A DNA stretch of 64,000 nucleotides, taken from NCBI RefSeq assembly GCF_030811455.1, contig NZ_JAUSQU010000001.1, positions 8,928,001 through 8,992,000 of the forward strand, in the 5' to 3' direction. This document shows, piece after piece, positions 34,055 through 43,153 of this stretch. The translations under genes and the position numbers were made by a program. The notes beneath the pieces were generated by a model. The model saw nothing but the letters and a program-made list of their open reading frames with translations. It was not told the origin of the DNA and did no database searches. This stretch comes from Streptosporangium lutulentum (lineage in GTDB: Bacteria > Actinomycetota > Actinomycetes > Streptosporangiales > Streptosporangiaceae). Each line of letters opens with the position of its first letter. Position 1 is the stretch's first letter.

Positions 34055-35164
34055 TCAGATGAACGGTGCCGGCCCGTCCGCCGCCCCGGCCGGGGAAGGC
34101 GCTCCCCCTCGGTGAGGACGCGGGAGGGTTTCGGGCATGGCCGCGCGGATACGGCGTCGCGCCATCTCGAGTCCTGCCTGAGCGGGGGTGACACCGAGAT
34201 CATCCGCGGTCTTCAGGAGGTCGGCGACGGTGCCCTCGATGGCGTTGACCCGGGCGAGGGCCTGGTCGACGCCGAGGCCGTGCAGTTCGGTGGTCATCGC
34301 GTTGATGACACCGCCCGCGCTCGCGATGTAGTCCGGGATCCAGACGATGCCCCGCTGGTGCAACAGCTCGGAGACCTCGGGGGTGTCGAGCTGGTTGTTC
34401 GCCGGTCCGGCCACGGCACGGCAGCGCAGATCCCGTACGGCCCGCGTGGTGAGCACGCCGCCGAGGGCGGCGGGGATCAGAATGTCGACGTCCGCGGAGA
34501 CGATCTCTTCGGGGCTCCGCCAGGCCGCGCCGAGTTCCTCGGCGAGCTCCCTCTTGGCGGTGTCGATGTCGGTGACGGTCAGCTCGACTCCCTCGGCGGC
34601 CAGCAGGCGGGCGAGGTGTTCCCCCACGTGGCCCAGGCCGATCAGAGCCATGCGACGGCCTTCGAGGTCACCGTCGCCGTACAGGCGTCGGCCGACGGCA
34701 CGCAGCGCGGCGAGCGTCCCCCGCGCGGTGTGCGGGGACGAGTCGCCGCTTCCGCCCAGGTCCTCCGGTTTGCAGAACACATGTGGGGTGACCTCCCCGA
34801 TCACCGCCATGTCGGCAGGAGCGGTCCCCACGTCCGGGCCGACCGCGTACACCCCGCCCATCGAGTCGATCACGTCGGCGACGTCGTACAGGACGTCGCG
34901 GCGCCGGGCCGGATCCAGCCGCGTGCCTTGCGGCAGGGCCACGACGGTCTTTCCGCCGCCACCGGCCAGCCCGGCCGCCGCGAACTTGAGTGTCATCGCG
35001 GCTGACAGGCGAAGAGCGTCGGCAAGGCCGTCGCGCCAATCGGGGTATCTCCAGAGCCGGAGCCCGCCCGCGGCCGGGCCCAGTGCCGTGGAGTGAAGAG
35101 CGAGGATGACCGGCAGGCCGGAGCGCGGGCCCCGCCGGATGAGGATCTGTTCGTGGTCCAGCAT
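34055..35164 (-). CDS. Leu/Phe/Val dehydrogenase (amino-acid dehydrogenase)
   Basis: 369 aa. The catalytic Lys regions (TALGPAAGGLRLWRYPDW; LKFAAAGLAGGGGKTVVALP) are intact, as are the NAD-binding motif ALIGLGHVGEHLA and the substrate motif AGPANNQLDTPEV typical of leucine/valine/phenylalanine dehydrogenases. It oxidatively deaminates branched-chain or aromatic amino acids. ATG 35164 is favoured by AAAGG 7 nt upstream; ATG 35170 is in frame. It diverges from an Lrp regulator, the usual controller of such genes. Confidence 0.92.
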   Translation of the reverse strand: MLDHEQILIRRGPRSGLPVILALHSTALGPAAGGLRLWRYPDWRDGLADALRLSAAMTLKFAAAGLAGGGGKTVVALPQGTRLDPARRRDVLYDVADVIDSMGGVYAVGPDVGTAPADMAVIGEVTPHVFCKPEDLGGSGDSSPHTARGTLAALRAVGRRLYGDGDLEGRRMALIGLGHVGEHLARLLAAEGVELTVTDIDTAKRELAEELGAAWRSPEEIVSADVDILIPAALGGVLTTRAVRDLRCRAVAGPANNQLDTPEVSELLHQRGIVWIPDYIASAGGVINAMTTELHGLGVDQALARVNAIEGTVADLLKTADDLGVTPAQAGLEMARRRIRAAMPETLPRPHRGGAPSPAGAADGPAPFI

Positions 35165-35264
35165 GAGCATGCCTTTCTTGCGGATTCAGCCGAAGATAAC
35201 CGAACCCGCCGGACGTTTGCCGTGCTCATAGGGCTTCTACCGAACGATTGGTTGAAAAAAGCAG

Positions 35265-35270
35265 TAATAT
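35265..35270 (+). promoter_or_regulatory. candidate -10 for leaderless Lrp transcript
   Basis: TAATAT lies 7 nt before GTG 35278 of the Lrp gene. If it is the -10 element, ATG 35269 would be inside the promoter and GTG 35278 the true start, giving the family-typical N-terminus MDELDSEIV. Confidence 0.45.
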
Positions 35271-35277
35271 GCCGGTC

Positions 35278-35742
35278 GTGGATGAACTTGATTCGGAGAT
35301 TGTGCGGCTTCTCCAAACGGATGCGCGGCAGTCCAACCGTGAGCTCGCCCGCAAGCTCGGCGTGGCCCCCTCCACCTGCCTGGAACGCGTCCGCGCGCTC
35401 ACCCGCCGGGGCGTCATCCGTGGCTACCACGCGGACATCGACCCCGCAGCACTCAACCGCCGGGTCCAGGCCCTGGTGTCGGTTCAGGTCCGCCCGCTCA
35501 GCCGCAGCGTCATCGACGCCTTCAAGGACTTCGCCGGAGGGCTTCCCGACGTCCTCAGCGTCTTTGTGCTCTCCGGCGGTGACGACTTCGTCCTCCACGT
35601 CGCCGTCCAAGACCTCGACAGCCTGCACGCCTTTCTCACCGACCGGCTCAGCAAGCGCCGGGAGGTCACCGGATTCCGCACATCGATGATCTTCCAGCAG
35701 GTCGGCAACACCGCCCCCGCCCGCCTCCCCGATCCCTCGTAG
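35278..35742 (+). CDS. Lrp/AsnC family transcriptional regulator
   Basis: 154 aa. The N-terminal HTH (QTDARQSNRELARKLGVAPS; CLERVRALTRRGVIRGYHAD) is followed by the RAM/AsnC ligand domain (VQALVSVQVRPLSRSVIDAF; DVLSVFVLSGGDDFVLHVAV). It is divergent from the amino-acid dehydrogenase and probably activates it in response to amino acids. GTG 35278 is preferred (see the TAATAT box); ATG 35269 is the in-frame alternative. Confidence 0.92.
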   Translation: MDELDSEIVRLLQTDARQSNRELARKLGVAPSTCLERVRALTRRGVIRGYHADIDPAALNRRVQALVSVQVRPLSRSVIDAFKDFAGGLPDVLSVFVLSGGDDFVLHVAVQDLDSLHAFLTDRLSKRREVTGFRTSMIFQQVGNTAPARLPDPS

Positions 35743-35790
35743 GTCCCGTTCCCCGCCGCGACGCGGGCCTTCGACGCCGGCGGAAAACGC

Positions 35791-35828
35791 GGCAGCGCCG
35801 GTCGCGAACCTCCGCGACCGGCGCTGCC
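35791..35828. terminator. 16-bp perfect hairpin between lrp and sdh1 operon
   Basis: GGCAGCGCCGGTCGCG pairs perfectly with CGCGACCGGCGCTGCC across a 6-nt loop, between convergent lrp and the Sdh1 iron-sulfur gene; it is likely bidirectional. Confidence 0.85.
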
Positions 35829-35835
35829 GGAGATG

Positions 35836-36597
35836 TCAGCTGTTCGAGCCGGAACGCTTGAAGATCTTGTTGCCCAGCCAGACCAGTGGGTCGTACCTGC
35901 GGTCGACGACGCGCTCCTTCATGGGGATCAGCGCGTTGTCGGTGATCTTGATGTGCTCGGGGCAGACCTCGGTGCAGCACTTGGTGATGTTGCAGTAGCC
36001 GAGGCCGTGCTCCTCCTGCGCGGAGTCCTTGCGGTCGGCCACGTCGTAGGGGTGCATGTCCAGCTCGGCGATCCGCATGAGGAAACGCGGACCGGCGAAG
36101 TTGGTCTTGTTCTCCTCGTGGTCACGGATGACGTGGCAGACGTTGTTGCACATGAAGCACTCGATGCACTTGCGGAACTCCTGGGACCGCTCGACGTCGA
36201 TCTGCTCCATGCGGAACTCGCCCGGCTTCACCTCCGCCGGAGGGGTGAAGGACGGGATCTCCCGCGCCTTCTTGTAGTTGAACGACACATCCGTGACCAG
36301 GTCCTTGATCACCGGGAACGTCCGCATGGGCGTCACCGTGACCGTCTCGTCCTCCGTGAAGGTGGACATCCGGGTCATGCAACCGAGCTTGGGCCTGCCG
36401 TTGATCTCCATGGAACAGGAGCCGCACTTGCCCGCCTTGCAGTTCCAGCGGACCGCGAGGTCGGGGGCCTGGGTGGCCTGGAGCCTGTGGATGATGTCGA
36501 GGACGACCTCACCCTCGTTCACCTCGACGGTGAAGTCTTCGAGCTTGCCTTCGCCGCCCTCGCCCCGCCACACGCGGAACTTCGCCTTGTAACTCAT
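35836..36597 (-). CDS. sdhB: succinate dehydrogenase iron-sulfur subunit (Sdh1 type)
   Basis: 253 aa. A plant-type [2Fe-2S] domain with Cys53, 58, 61 and 73 (WNCKAGKCGSCSMEINGRPK...LGCM) is followed by the [4Fe-4S] and [3Fe-4S] ligands CIECFMCNNVCHV and GYCNITKCCTEVCPEHI. It is the electron-transfer subunit of an Sdh1-like complex. Last gene of the minus-strand three-gene operon, 2 bp after sdhA. Confidence 0.93.
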   Translation of the reverse strand: MSYKAKFRVWRGEGGEGKLEDFTVEVNEGEVVLDIIHRLQATQAPDLAVRWNCKAGKCGSCSMEINGRPKLGCMTRMSTFTEDETVTVTPMRTFPVIKDLVTDVSFNYKKAREIPSFTPPAEVKPGEFRMEQIDVERSQEFRKCIECFMCNNVCHVIRDHEENKTNFAGPRFLMRIAELDMHPYDVADRKDSAQEEHGLGYCNITKCCTEVCPEHIKITDNALIPMKERVVDRRYDPLVWLGNKIFKRSGSNS

Positions 36598-36599
36598 GG

Positions 36600-38513
36600 T
36601 TACTCCTTGGCCAGCGCGTCGAAGGCGGCCAGCTCTTTCTCGGTGATGTACTTCTTCAGCTCGTCGCGGTCGAACAGCTTGATCAGGTCATCGCGCATCG
36701 GGGGCTGAACCTTCTCCTCGACGGTCACCTCCGAGCCGTCCGGGGTGAGCGCGCAGAGCAGGATCTTGGTTCGCCACTCGGGCGACATGCCCGGGAAGTC
36801 GTCACGGGTGTGACCGCCGCGGCTCTCCTGACGGAGCAGAGCCGCCTTGGCCACGCACTCGGAGACGAGGAGCATGTTGCGCAGGTCGAGCGCGAGGTGC
36901 CAGCCGGGGTTGTAGATCCGGCTGCCGGCCGCGCCGACGCCCTGGGCCCGCTCCTTGAGCTTCTCCACCGACTCCAGCGCCTCGGAGACCTCTTCCTCCT
37001 TGCGGATGATGCCCACCAGCTCGTTCATCGTGCGCTGCAGCTCGTGGTGGACCTCATAGGGGTTCTCGCCGGCACGCTGCAGGGGGGCCAGCGCCTCCGC
37101 CTTCGCGTCGCTCACCGCCTCCTCGGAGACCTTCGGACGGCCTTCGAGCCCGTTCACGTACGAGGCGGCGCCGGCGCCCGCGCGGCGGCCGAACACCAGG
37201 AGGTCGGACAGCGAGTTGCCGCCGAGCCGGTTGGAGCCGTGCATGCCGCCGGAGACCTCGCCGGCCGCGAACAGGCCGGGGACGGCCGCCGCCGCGGTGT
37301 CGGCGTCGACCTCGACGCCACCCATGACGTAGTGGCAGGTCGGGCCGACCTGCATGGCCTCCTTGGTGATGTCGACGTCGGCCAGCTCCTTGAACTGGTG
37401 GTGCATCGACGGCAGTCGCCTGATGATCTCCGCGGAGGGGAGCCGGGTGGAGACGTCGAGGTAGACGCCGCCCTGGGGTGATCCGCGACCCGCCTTCACC
37501 TCGGAGTTGATGGCTCGCGCCACCTCGTCGCGAGGGAGCAGCTCCGGAGGACGGCGGTTGTTGGCCTGGTCGGTGTACCAGCGGTCGCCCTCCTCCTCGG
37601 TGGTGGCGTACTGGGCCTTGAACACCTCGGGGATGTAGTCGAACATGAAGCGCTTGCCCTCGGAGTTTCTCAGCACCCCGCCGTCGCCGCGGACGGACTC
37701 GGTGACGAGGATGCCGCGGACCGAGGGGGGCCAGACCATCCCGGTGGGATGGAACTGGATGAACTCCATGTTGATCAGGTTCGCCCCAGCCAGCAGCGCC
37801 AGCGCGTGACCGTCCCCGGTGTACTCCCACGAGTTGGACGTGACCACGTAGGACTTGCCGATGCCGCCGGTGGCCAGCACGATCGCGGGGGCGTCGAACA
37901 GGATGAGCTTGCCGTTCTCACGCCAGTAGCCGAAGGCGCCGGAGATCGCGCCGTTCGGGCCGTGCGCCGGGTTCATGTCCTTCAGCAGGCGGGTGACCGT
38001 ACATTCCTGGAAGACCTTGATGTACGCCTCGGGGTCGCCGTGCAGCTTCTCGTCCTCCTGCTGGAGCGCGACCACGCGCTGCTGCAGGGTACGGATCAGC
38101 TCCAGGCCGGTACGGTCGCCGACGTGTGCCAGCCGCGGGTATTCGTGCCCGCCGAAGTTACGCTGGCTGATCTTGCCGTCCTTGGTGCGGTCGAACAGCG
38201 CGCCCCAGGACTCCAGCTCCCAGACCCGGTCCGGGGCCTCCTTGGCGTGCAGCTCGGCCATCCGCCAGTTGTTGAGGAACTTGCCTCCGCGCATGGTGTC
38301 GCGGAAGTGCACCATCCAGTTGTCTTTGCTGTTGACGTTGCCCATGGCGGCGGCGGCGCCGCCCTCGGCCATGACCGTGTGCGCCTTGCCGAACAGCGAC
38401 TTGCAGACGATCGCCGTTCGCTTGCCCTGCTGGCGGGCCTCGATGGCCGCCCGCAGGCCGGCACCACCGGCGCCGATGACGACGACGTCGTATTCGTGAC
38501 GCTCGATTTCCAC
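36600..38513 (-). CDS. sdhA: succinate dehydrogenase flavoprotein subunit (Sdh1 type)
   Basis: 637 aa. FAD-binding N-terminus (YDVVVIGAGGAGLRAAIEA), covalent FAD His45 in KAHTVMAEGGAAAA, the HPTGM substrate motif and the C-terminal FAD region (GEVSGGMHGSNRLGGNSLSD). It oxidises succinate to fumarate. The similarity pattern follows M. tuberculosis Rv0248c (Sdh1) rather than the B-type SdhA at 45165. A 9-nt gap separates it from the membrane subunit. Confidence 0.94.
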   Translation of the reverse strand: MEIERHEYDVVVIGAGGAGLRAAIEARQQGKRTAIVCKSLFGKAHTVMAEGGAAAAMGNVNSKDNWMVHFRDTMRGGKFLNNWRMAELHAKEAPDRVWELESWGALFDRTKDGKISQRNFGGHEYPRLAHVGDRTGLELIRTLQQRVVALQQEDEKLHGDPEAYIKVFQECTVTRLLKDMNPAHGPNGAISGAFGYWRENGKLILFDAPAIVLATGGIGKSYVVTSNSWEYTGDGHALALLAGANLINMEFIQFHPTGMVWPPSVRGILVTESVRGDGGVLRNSEGKRFMFDYIPEVFKAQYATTEEEGDRWYTDQANNRRPPELLPRDEVARAINSEVKAGRGSPQGGVYLDVSTRLPSAEIIRRLPSMHHQFKELADVDITKEAMQVGPTCHYVMGGVEVDADTAAAAVPGLFAAGEVSGGMHGSNRLGGNSLSDLLVFGRRAGAGAASYVNGLEGRPKVSEEAVSDAKAEALAPLQRAGENPYEVHHELQRTMNELVGIIRKEEEVSEALESVEKLKERAQGVGAAGSRIYNPGWHLALDLRNMLLVSECVAKAALLRQESRGGHTRDDFPGMSPEWRTKILLCALTPDGSEVTVEEKVQPPMRDDLIKLFDRDELKKYITEKELAAFDALAKE

Positions 38514-38522
38514 TGGTGATCC

Positions 38523-39308
38523 TTATGCGAACGGGAAGGCGATGATGCCCTTGGCGACCAGGCGGACGTAGAGGTCGGCGCCCATGACGGAGAACATGGA
38601 GACCAGCGCGAGCTCCTGGTGCTTGGCGTTGAGCTTGGAGACCACGTTCCAGGCCCTGTACCGGACGGGGTGCTTGGAGAAGTGGTTCAGGCGTCCGGCC
38701 GTGATGTGGCGGCAGGAGTGGCACGACAGCGTGTACAGGTTGATGAGGATCGCGTTGACGATCAGGATCCAGGTGCCCAGGCCGTCGGGCTTCTCGATCA
38801 GGGCCTTCACCGCGTCGTAGGCGAGGATGAGGCCGACGACGATCGCCGCGTAGAAGAAGTAGCGGTGGACGTTCTGCAGGATCAGCGGGAAGCGCGACTC
38901 ACCGGTGTACTTCTTGTGGGGCTCGTTCACCGCGCACGCCGGCGGGGACAGCCAGAAGCCCCGGTAGTAGGCCTTGCGGTAGTAGTAGCAGGTGAACCGG
39001 AACCCGGCGGGAAGGCCGAGGATCAGCAGCCCCGGGGGTAGCGTGTACCAGTCGCCGAAGGGCGCGAAACCGAAGATCCGTGCCCCTTCCGGGCAGCTCG
39101 TCGCAAGACAGGGCGATGCGAACGGCGCGTGGTACGGGGCCGTGAAGTAGCTTGTATCGAAGATCGCCCACGTGGCGTAGACGAGGAATGCCATGAAGAT
39201 GATGAAGGTGATCAGTGGATAGCGCCACCACGGATCAGTTCTTAACGTGCGCTCCTTGATCTGTGCGCGCTGTCGTCTGGCCGGGCTGTCGGCCGTTGTC
39301 TGGGTCAT
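38523..39308 (-). CDS. membrane anchor subunit of Sdh1-type succinate dehydrogenase
   Basis: 261 aa with five membrane helices (YPLITFIIFMAFLVYATWAI; PPGLLILGLPAGFRFTCYYY; YFFYAAIVVGLILAYDAV; WILIVNAILINLYTL; a short C-terminal helix). Its size and motifs CHSCRH, NEPHKKYTG and HRYFFYAA match the unusual single anchor encoded with Sdh1 in mycobacteria (Rv0249c), not SdhC/SdhD of other complexes. His-rich helix ends suggest heme or quinone ligation. ATG 39308 has GAGAGG 6 nt upstream; the in-frame TTG just before it is not needed. Confidence 0.88.
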   Translation of the reverse strand: MTQTTADSPARRQRAQIKERTLRTDPWWRYPLITFIIFMAFLVYATWAIFDTSYFTAPYHAPFASPCLATSCPEGARIFGFAPFGDWYTLPPGLLILGLPAGFRFTCYYYRKAYYRGFWLSPPACAVNEPHKKYTGESRFPLILQNVHRYFFYAAIVVGLILAYDAVKALIEKPDGLGTWILIVNAILINLYTLSCHSCRHITAGRLNHFSKHPVRYRAWNVVSKLNAKHQELALVSMFSVMGADLYVRLVAKGIIAFPFA

Positions 39309-39641
39309 CAAGACCTCTCCACCTCCCGCGGACCTCGCTCGCCAAAGAGGTCCGGGTCGTTTCAGTTGTGCCGCTCATTTGTGCCGCGCGCTAGGCCATC
39401 GTCGCGCCGGCTCACACGTGCGCGCGCATATTGGTGGGGATACGTTACGACGCAGCCCGGGTATTAGGTGAGCAAGGTCACTCACATTTTCACTACTCCG
39501 GTGTGATTCCTGTCACGTTGACCACGAAGCAGCTGTGCAGTTGTCAGTGTCTCACAGTATGGACATCGTCGAGGAGTTCCTCGACCGCCAGGTCAGCGGA
39601 CCTGCCGACCCCGTGCTCGCCGGGTCGGGGATGCTCACCGG
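39309..39641. other. regulatory region upstream of the Sdh1 operon
   Basis: 333 bp between the Sdh1 anchor gene and the response regulator. It contains the CRP-like site at 39502-39517, further GTCAC/GTGAG half-sites at 39468-39484, and a weak 29-codon ORF at 39559-39648 without a ribosome site, which I do not annotate as a gene. Confidence 0.5.
39502..39517. promoter_or_regulatory. CRP/FNR-family site upstream of sdh1 operon
   Basis: TGTGATTCCTGTCACG matches the consensus TGTGA-N6-TCACA at nine of ten fixed positions. It lies about 190 bp upstream of the Sdh1 membrane-anchor start. A CRP-type regulator (GlxR/Crp in actinobacteria) is the likely binder, by analogy to known control of sdh genes. 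Confidence 0.6.
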
Positions 39642-40091
39642 TCAGTAGTGCTGGCCGGAATTGGGCAGCTTGACCACTGTCACGAAGAAGTCGTCGATCC
39701 GCCGGACCACGCTGATGAACTGCTCGAAGTCCACCGGCTTGGAGACGTACGCATTAGCATACAAATTGTAACTGCGCAGGATGTCTTCTTCGGACTCCGA
39801 CGTCGTCAGCACGACAACCGGGATCCCGCGGAGCTTCTCGTCCGCCTTGATGTCCTGGAGCACCTCCCTGCCGTCCTTACGGGGCAGGTTGAGGTCCAGC
39901 AGGATCAGGTCAGGCCGGGGCGCGTCGGCGTAGGCGCCCTCCTTGCGGAGAAAGGCCATGGCCTGTTCGCCGTCGTTGACCACGTGAAGCTTGTTCCTGA
40001 CCTTGTTGAGCTCGAATGCCTCCCGCGTCAGCAGGACGTCGCCCGGGTCGTCCTCGACCAGGAGTACATCGATCCAGCGCAGGTCATTCAT
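39642..40091 (-). CDS. single-domain response regulator (Rcp1-like)
   Basis: 149 aa, receiver only, no output domain. Phosphoacceptor Asp66 is in [13 protein letters not shown]; the acidic pair is VEDDPGD, and the switch residues are [10 protein letters not shown] and SKPVDFEQF. The start was set at ATG 40091, which overlaps the histidine kinase stop by 8 nt. Rcp1-type regulators are often paired with phytochrome-like or CHASE3 kinases and act by phosphotransfer or protein contacts. Confidence 0.93.
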   Translation of the reverse strand: MNDLRWIDVLLVEDDPGDVLLTREAFELNKVRNKLHVVNDGEQAMAFLRKEGAYADAPRPDLILLDLNLPRKDGREVLQDIKADEKLRGIPVVVLTTSESEEDILRSYNLYANAYVSKPVDFEQFISVVRRIDDFFVTVVKLPNSGQHY

Positions 40092-41670
40092 CGGTTTCTC
40101 CAGGAGGAAGCGTCCAGCGGAAAGTCGTTCCGGCCTTGCCGGGTTCATCATCGTCCACCCAGATGCGGCCACCGTGGTACTCGACGATTTTCTTACACAG
40201 TGCCAAACCGATGCCGGTTCCCGCGTACGCGTCACGTCCGTGCAGGCGCTGGAAGATCAGGAAGATCCGGTCGGTGTACTTGCTCTCGATGCCTATCCCG
40301 TTGTCCGTGCAGGAGAACTCCCACATGGCGCCGTCGCGCCGTACCCCGATGTGGATCTTCGGTGGCTCCTGGGAACGGAACTTGATCGCGTTGCCGATGA
40401 GGTTCTGGAAGAGCTGGGTGAGCTGCGCCCGGTTGCCGTGCACCACGGGCAGATCGTCGGAGGTCACCGTCGCGCCCGTGTCCTCGATCGGCGCGCCGAG
40501 GTTGTTCAGCGCGGCCTTCAGCGGCACGTTGGCGTCGATCCTGGTCTGCTCGCCGCCGATCCTGCCGACCCGTGAGAAGTCGAGCAGGTCGTTGATCAGG
40601 AGCTGCATGCGCTTGGCGCCGTCGACGGAGAAGGCGATGTACTGCTTGGCCCGGTCGTCGAGCTGGTCCCCGTAGCGCTGCTCCAGCATCTGCGTGAAGC
40701 TGGCCACCTTGCGCAGCGGTTCCTGCAGGTCGTGGCTGGCCACGTAGGCGAACTGCTCCAGCTCGCCGTTGGAGCGACGCAGCTCCGTCGCCTGTTCCTC
40801 CAGCTTGGCCTGTGTCTCGGACGCCCGGCGCCACTCGCTGAGGATGCGGCGGCGCATCGCGTCCACGTGGCCGGAGAGCTCGGCGAGCTCGGCCGGATGC
40901 TCGACCTTGAGCTTGTGGTCGAAGTCTCCCTGGGCGACCGCGCGAACCTGCCCGTTCAGCTCGGCCAGCGGGCGGAGCACGGTGTGGCGCACGATGAACA
41001 CGGCGGCGATCCCGGCCAGGAGCAGCGCCGCCGCCACCCCGCCGAGCGCGACGTAGAGAGCCTGCCAGCCCCGTTCGAGCCGGGCACTGCCCATCGTGTG
41101 CAGCCGGTTCATGTGGGCCTGGAGCACCGCGAGCGAATGGCGGACCTCGTTGAACCGTGCGGCGTTGACCGGCGCGTTCTGCCGGTTGGAGGCCTCGGTC
41201 TTCATGGTCGGCACGGAGGCGATGACCTGCTCCGCGTAGTCGCGCCGCCAGGCGTCGCCCGCCGCCTTCAGCCGGGCCACCTCGGCGCCCACGACGGACT
41301 TCTCCGGCATCCGGGGCATCAGCTCGCCGAGCACGGCCAGCGCGGAGACCTCCACGGCGATCGCCCTCCTGTAGTCCTGGAGAGCCGTCTCCTCGTTGGT
41401 CCTGCCGTACGCCCGCACCGCGCTCTCCTGCGAGGTCAGCGCGTTGGAGATCTCCAGGACCCGCAGCGCCGCGGGGTCGACGACGTCGACGACGTCGACC
41501 CTGGCCGCGCGTGTCCTCATGAGCGAGGTGATCGTGATGGCGGCCGCGAGCGTGAAGACCAGCGCGACGACCGCTCCGGAGAACAGGAACCAGCGGCCCA
41601 GGGGCAGCTTTCCGAAACCCGTCGCGGGGGTGGGCGTGGGCAGGGGGTGCGGACGGGTGAGGTCGGTCAT
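40084..41670 (-). CDS. CHASE3-HAMP sensor histidine kinase
   Basis: 528 aa. Membrane helix 1 ([20 protein letters not shown]) is followed by a ~150-residue extracytoplasmic CHASE3-like helical sensor ([20 protein letters not shown]), helix 2 ([20 protein letters not shown]), a HAMP domain, a coiled coil and the kinase core with phospho-His in [12 protein letters not shown] and ATP motifs [31 protein letters not shown] 41670 overlaps the upstream PP2C stop (ATGA) and the 3' end overlaps the response regulator start, so the three genes are translationally coupled. Confidence 0.93.
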   Translation of the reverse strand: MTDLTRPHPLPTPTPATGFGKLPLGRWFLFSGAVVALVFTLAAAITITSLMRTRAARVDVVDVVDPAALRVLEISNALTSQESAVRAYGRTNEETALQDYRRAIAVEVSALAVLGELMPRMPEKSVVGAEVARLKAAGDAWRRDYAEQVIASVPTMKTEASNRQNAPVNAARFNEVRHSLAVLQAHMNRLHTMGSARLERGWQALYVALGGVAAALLLAGIAAVFIVRHTVLRPLAELNGQVRAVAQGDFDHKLKVEHPAELAELSGHVDAMRRRILSEWRRASETQAKLEEQATELRRSNGELEQFAYVASHDLQEPLRKVASFTQMLEQRYGDQLDDRAKQYIAFSVDGAKRMQLLINDLLDFSRVGRIGGEQTRIDANVPLKAALNNLGAPIEDTGATVTSDDLPVVHGNRAQLTQLFQNLIGNAIKFRSQEPPKIHIGVRRDGAMWEFSCTDNGIGIESKYTDRIFLIFQRLHGRDAYAGTGIGLALCKKIVEYHGGRIWVDDDEPGKAGTTFRWTLPPGETDE

Positions 41671-42821
41671 CGTCGCTCGCTCCGTGAGATGAGCACGGTC
41701 GCCAGGTCGTCGCTGAGCGCGTCGCGGTTCAGCTCGATGACCCGCTCGATGAGACGGTCGAGCTGGATGCCCCCCTGCTCGCGGACCAGGTTGAGCAGGC
41801 CCTCGGTGCCGAGCAGATCGGGCCCGCCGCCCACGGTGGCCTCGATCAGGCCGTCGGTGTAGAGGAGTATCGACCATTCGCCGCCGAGCGGCACCTCAAG
41901 CTCCAGCCACTCCACGTCCTGGAAGATCCCCAGGGGCGGTCCCGAGGGGGTGCCGGGCACCACCTCGATCACGCCGTCGCGGATCAGCAGCGGCGGAGGA
42001 TGACCGACCACGTGCATCCGCACGTGGTCGAGCGCGGGGTCGATGGTGGCGATGCAGAGCGTGGTGAAGATCTCCGCCGACTTGCGCTCCAGGCGGAGCA
42101 CCGAGTCGAGGGTGCGCAGCAGGTCGTTTCCGGTGTGCCCGGACAGGACGAGGGTCCGCCAGGCGATCCTGAGCGCGACCCCCAGCGCGGCCTCGTCCGG
42201 GCCGTGCCCGCAGACGTCGCCGACCACCACGTGCACGGCGCCGTCGGCGGTCTGCACGGTGTCCCAGAAGTCACCGGCGAGCAGGGCGCGCCGCCGGCCC
42301 GGCAGGTAGCGGGCCTGGTGATCCAGGGATCCGGGGGCCAGCACCGGGATCGGCAGGAGCCCGCGCTCCAGACGGGAGTTCTCCTTGGTCAGCAGCTCCG
42401 CCTCGACCAGCCTGCGCTGGGCCAGGTCGGCGCGCTTGCGCTCGATGGAGTAGCGGATCGCCCGCGCCAGCAGCCGGGCCTCCACATCCTGCTTGACCAG
42501 GAAATCCTGGGCGCCCGCGGCCACGGCCGCCGCGCCCACGTGGGTGTCGTTCAGCCCGGTCAGCACGAGCACGGCGGCGTGCGGCGCCATCGAGAGCACC
42601 TGCTCCAGCGCCTCAAGGCCGGTCGCGTCGGGCAGCGAGAGGTCGACGAGCACGCAGTGCACGTCCTCGGTCAGCCGGACCCGGCTCTCCGCCAGGCTGC
42701 GTACCCAGATGATTTTGGGTGGGTCGTCCGCCTCGCCGAGCAACTCCTCCACAAGGAAGGCATCGCCCGCGTCGTCCTCGATGAGGAGCAGTGTGAGCGT
42801 GTCATTGGCAGGGGCGGTCAC
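41667..42821 (-). CDS. receiver-PP2C (RsbU/SpoIIE-type) phosphatase
   Basis: 384 aa. An N-terminal receiver (LLIEDDAGDAFLVEELLGEA; phospho-Asp60 in CVLVDLSLPDATG) is joined by a short coiled coil to a PPM/PP2C-type phosphatase with metal motifs LAGDFWDTV, VGDVCGHGPDEAAL, LYTDGLIEA and SDDLATVLI. Such proteins dephosphorylate anti-sigma-factor antagonists. First gene of the three-gene operon with the CHASE3 kinase and Rcp1-like regulator; the kinase is the probable phosphodonor. Confidence 0.92.
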   Translation of the reverse strand: MTAPANDTLTLLLIEDDAGDAFLVEELLGEADDPPKIIWVRSLAESRVRLTEDVHCVLVDLSLPDATGLEALEQVLSMAPHAAVLVLTGLNDTHVGAAAVAAGAQDFLVKQDVEARLLARAIRYSIERKRADLAQRRLVEAELLTKENSRLERGLLPIPVLAPGSLDHQARYLPGRRRALLAGDFWDTVQTADGAVHVVVGDVCGHGPDEAALGVALRIAWRTLVLSGHTGNDLLRTLDSVLRLERKSAEIFTTLCIATIDPALDHVRMHVVGHPPPLLIRDGVIEVVPGTPSGPPLGIFQDVEWLELEVPLGGEWSILLYTDGLIEATVGGGPDLLGTEGLLNLVREQGGIQLDRLIERVIELNRDALSDDLATVLISRSERR

Positions 42822-43153
42822 GGACGCCTCTTCGTGAGATCGGGGACACCTATTAACGGTACGCAGAATAGTGTGACACCGGCACTTACAGGGTGTTGAT
42901 CAATCCCTCGATTTCGCGCGGCGGCCTGCGAGTCTTCGGACGGACCGGCGAGCTCCGGACGTTCCGGGGAGAGGACGTCGCGATCGATGGAGAGAACCCT
43001 CCCGGAGGAGTGACGGAAATGAGGCGTCCAGGTCGCGTCGGCGTCGAATCCGTGTGAGCCGACGCTCTCTCCGGCCGGTGCTCCAGGTCACGGCCCGTCC
43101 GGCCTCGGGCGGAGACGCACGGGGAAGGCGCGGTGAGGCGGGAGCCGTGCGGA
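42822..43153. other. intergenic region between PP2C operon and LysR gene
   Basis: 332 bp. The left part should hold the minus-strand promoter of the PP2C operon (AT-rich stretch at 42850-42880 with TATTCT and TTAATA elements), but no well-spaced -35/-10 pair is evident. The rest shows only a weak GCGTCGG / CCGACGC hairpin near 43040-43065. No gene seen. Confidence 0.4.

Noticed and set aside
39559-39648. A 29-codon ORF upstream of the Sdh1 operon (MDIVEEFLDRQ...)
   Set aside because: Plausible composition but no ribosome site and it overlaps the 3' end of the response regulator on the other strand.
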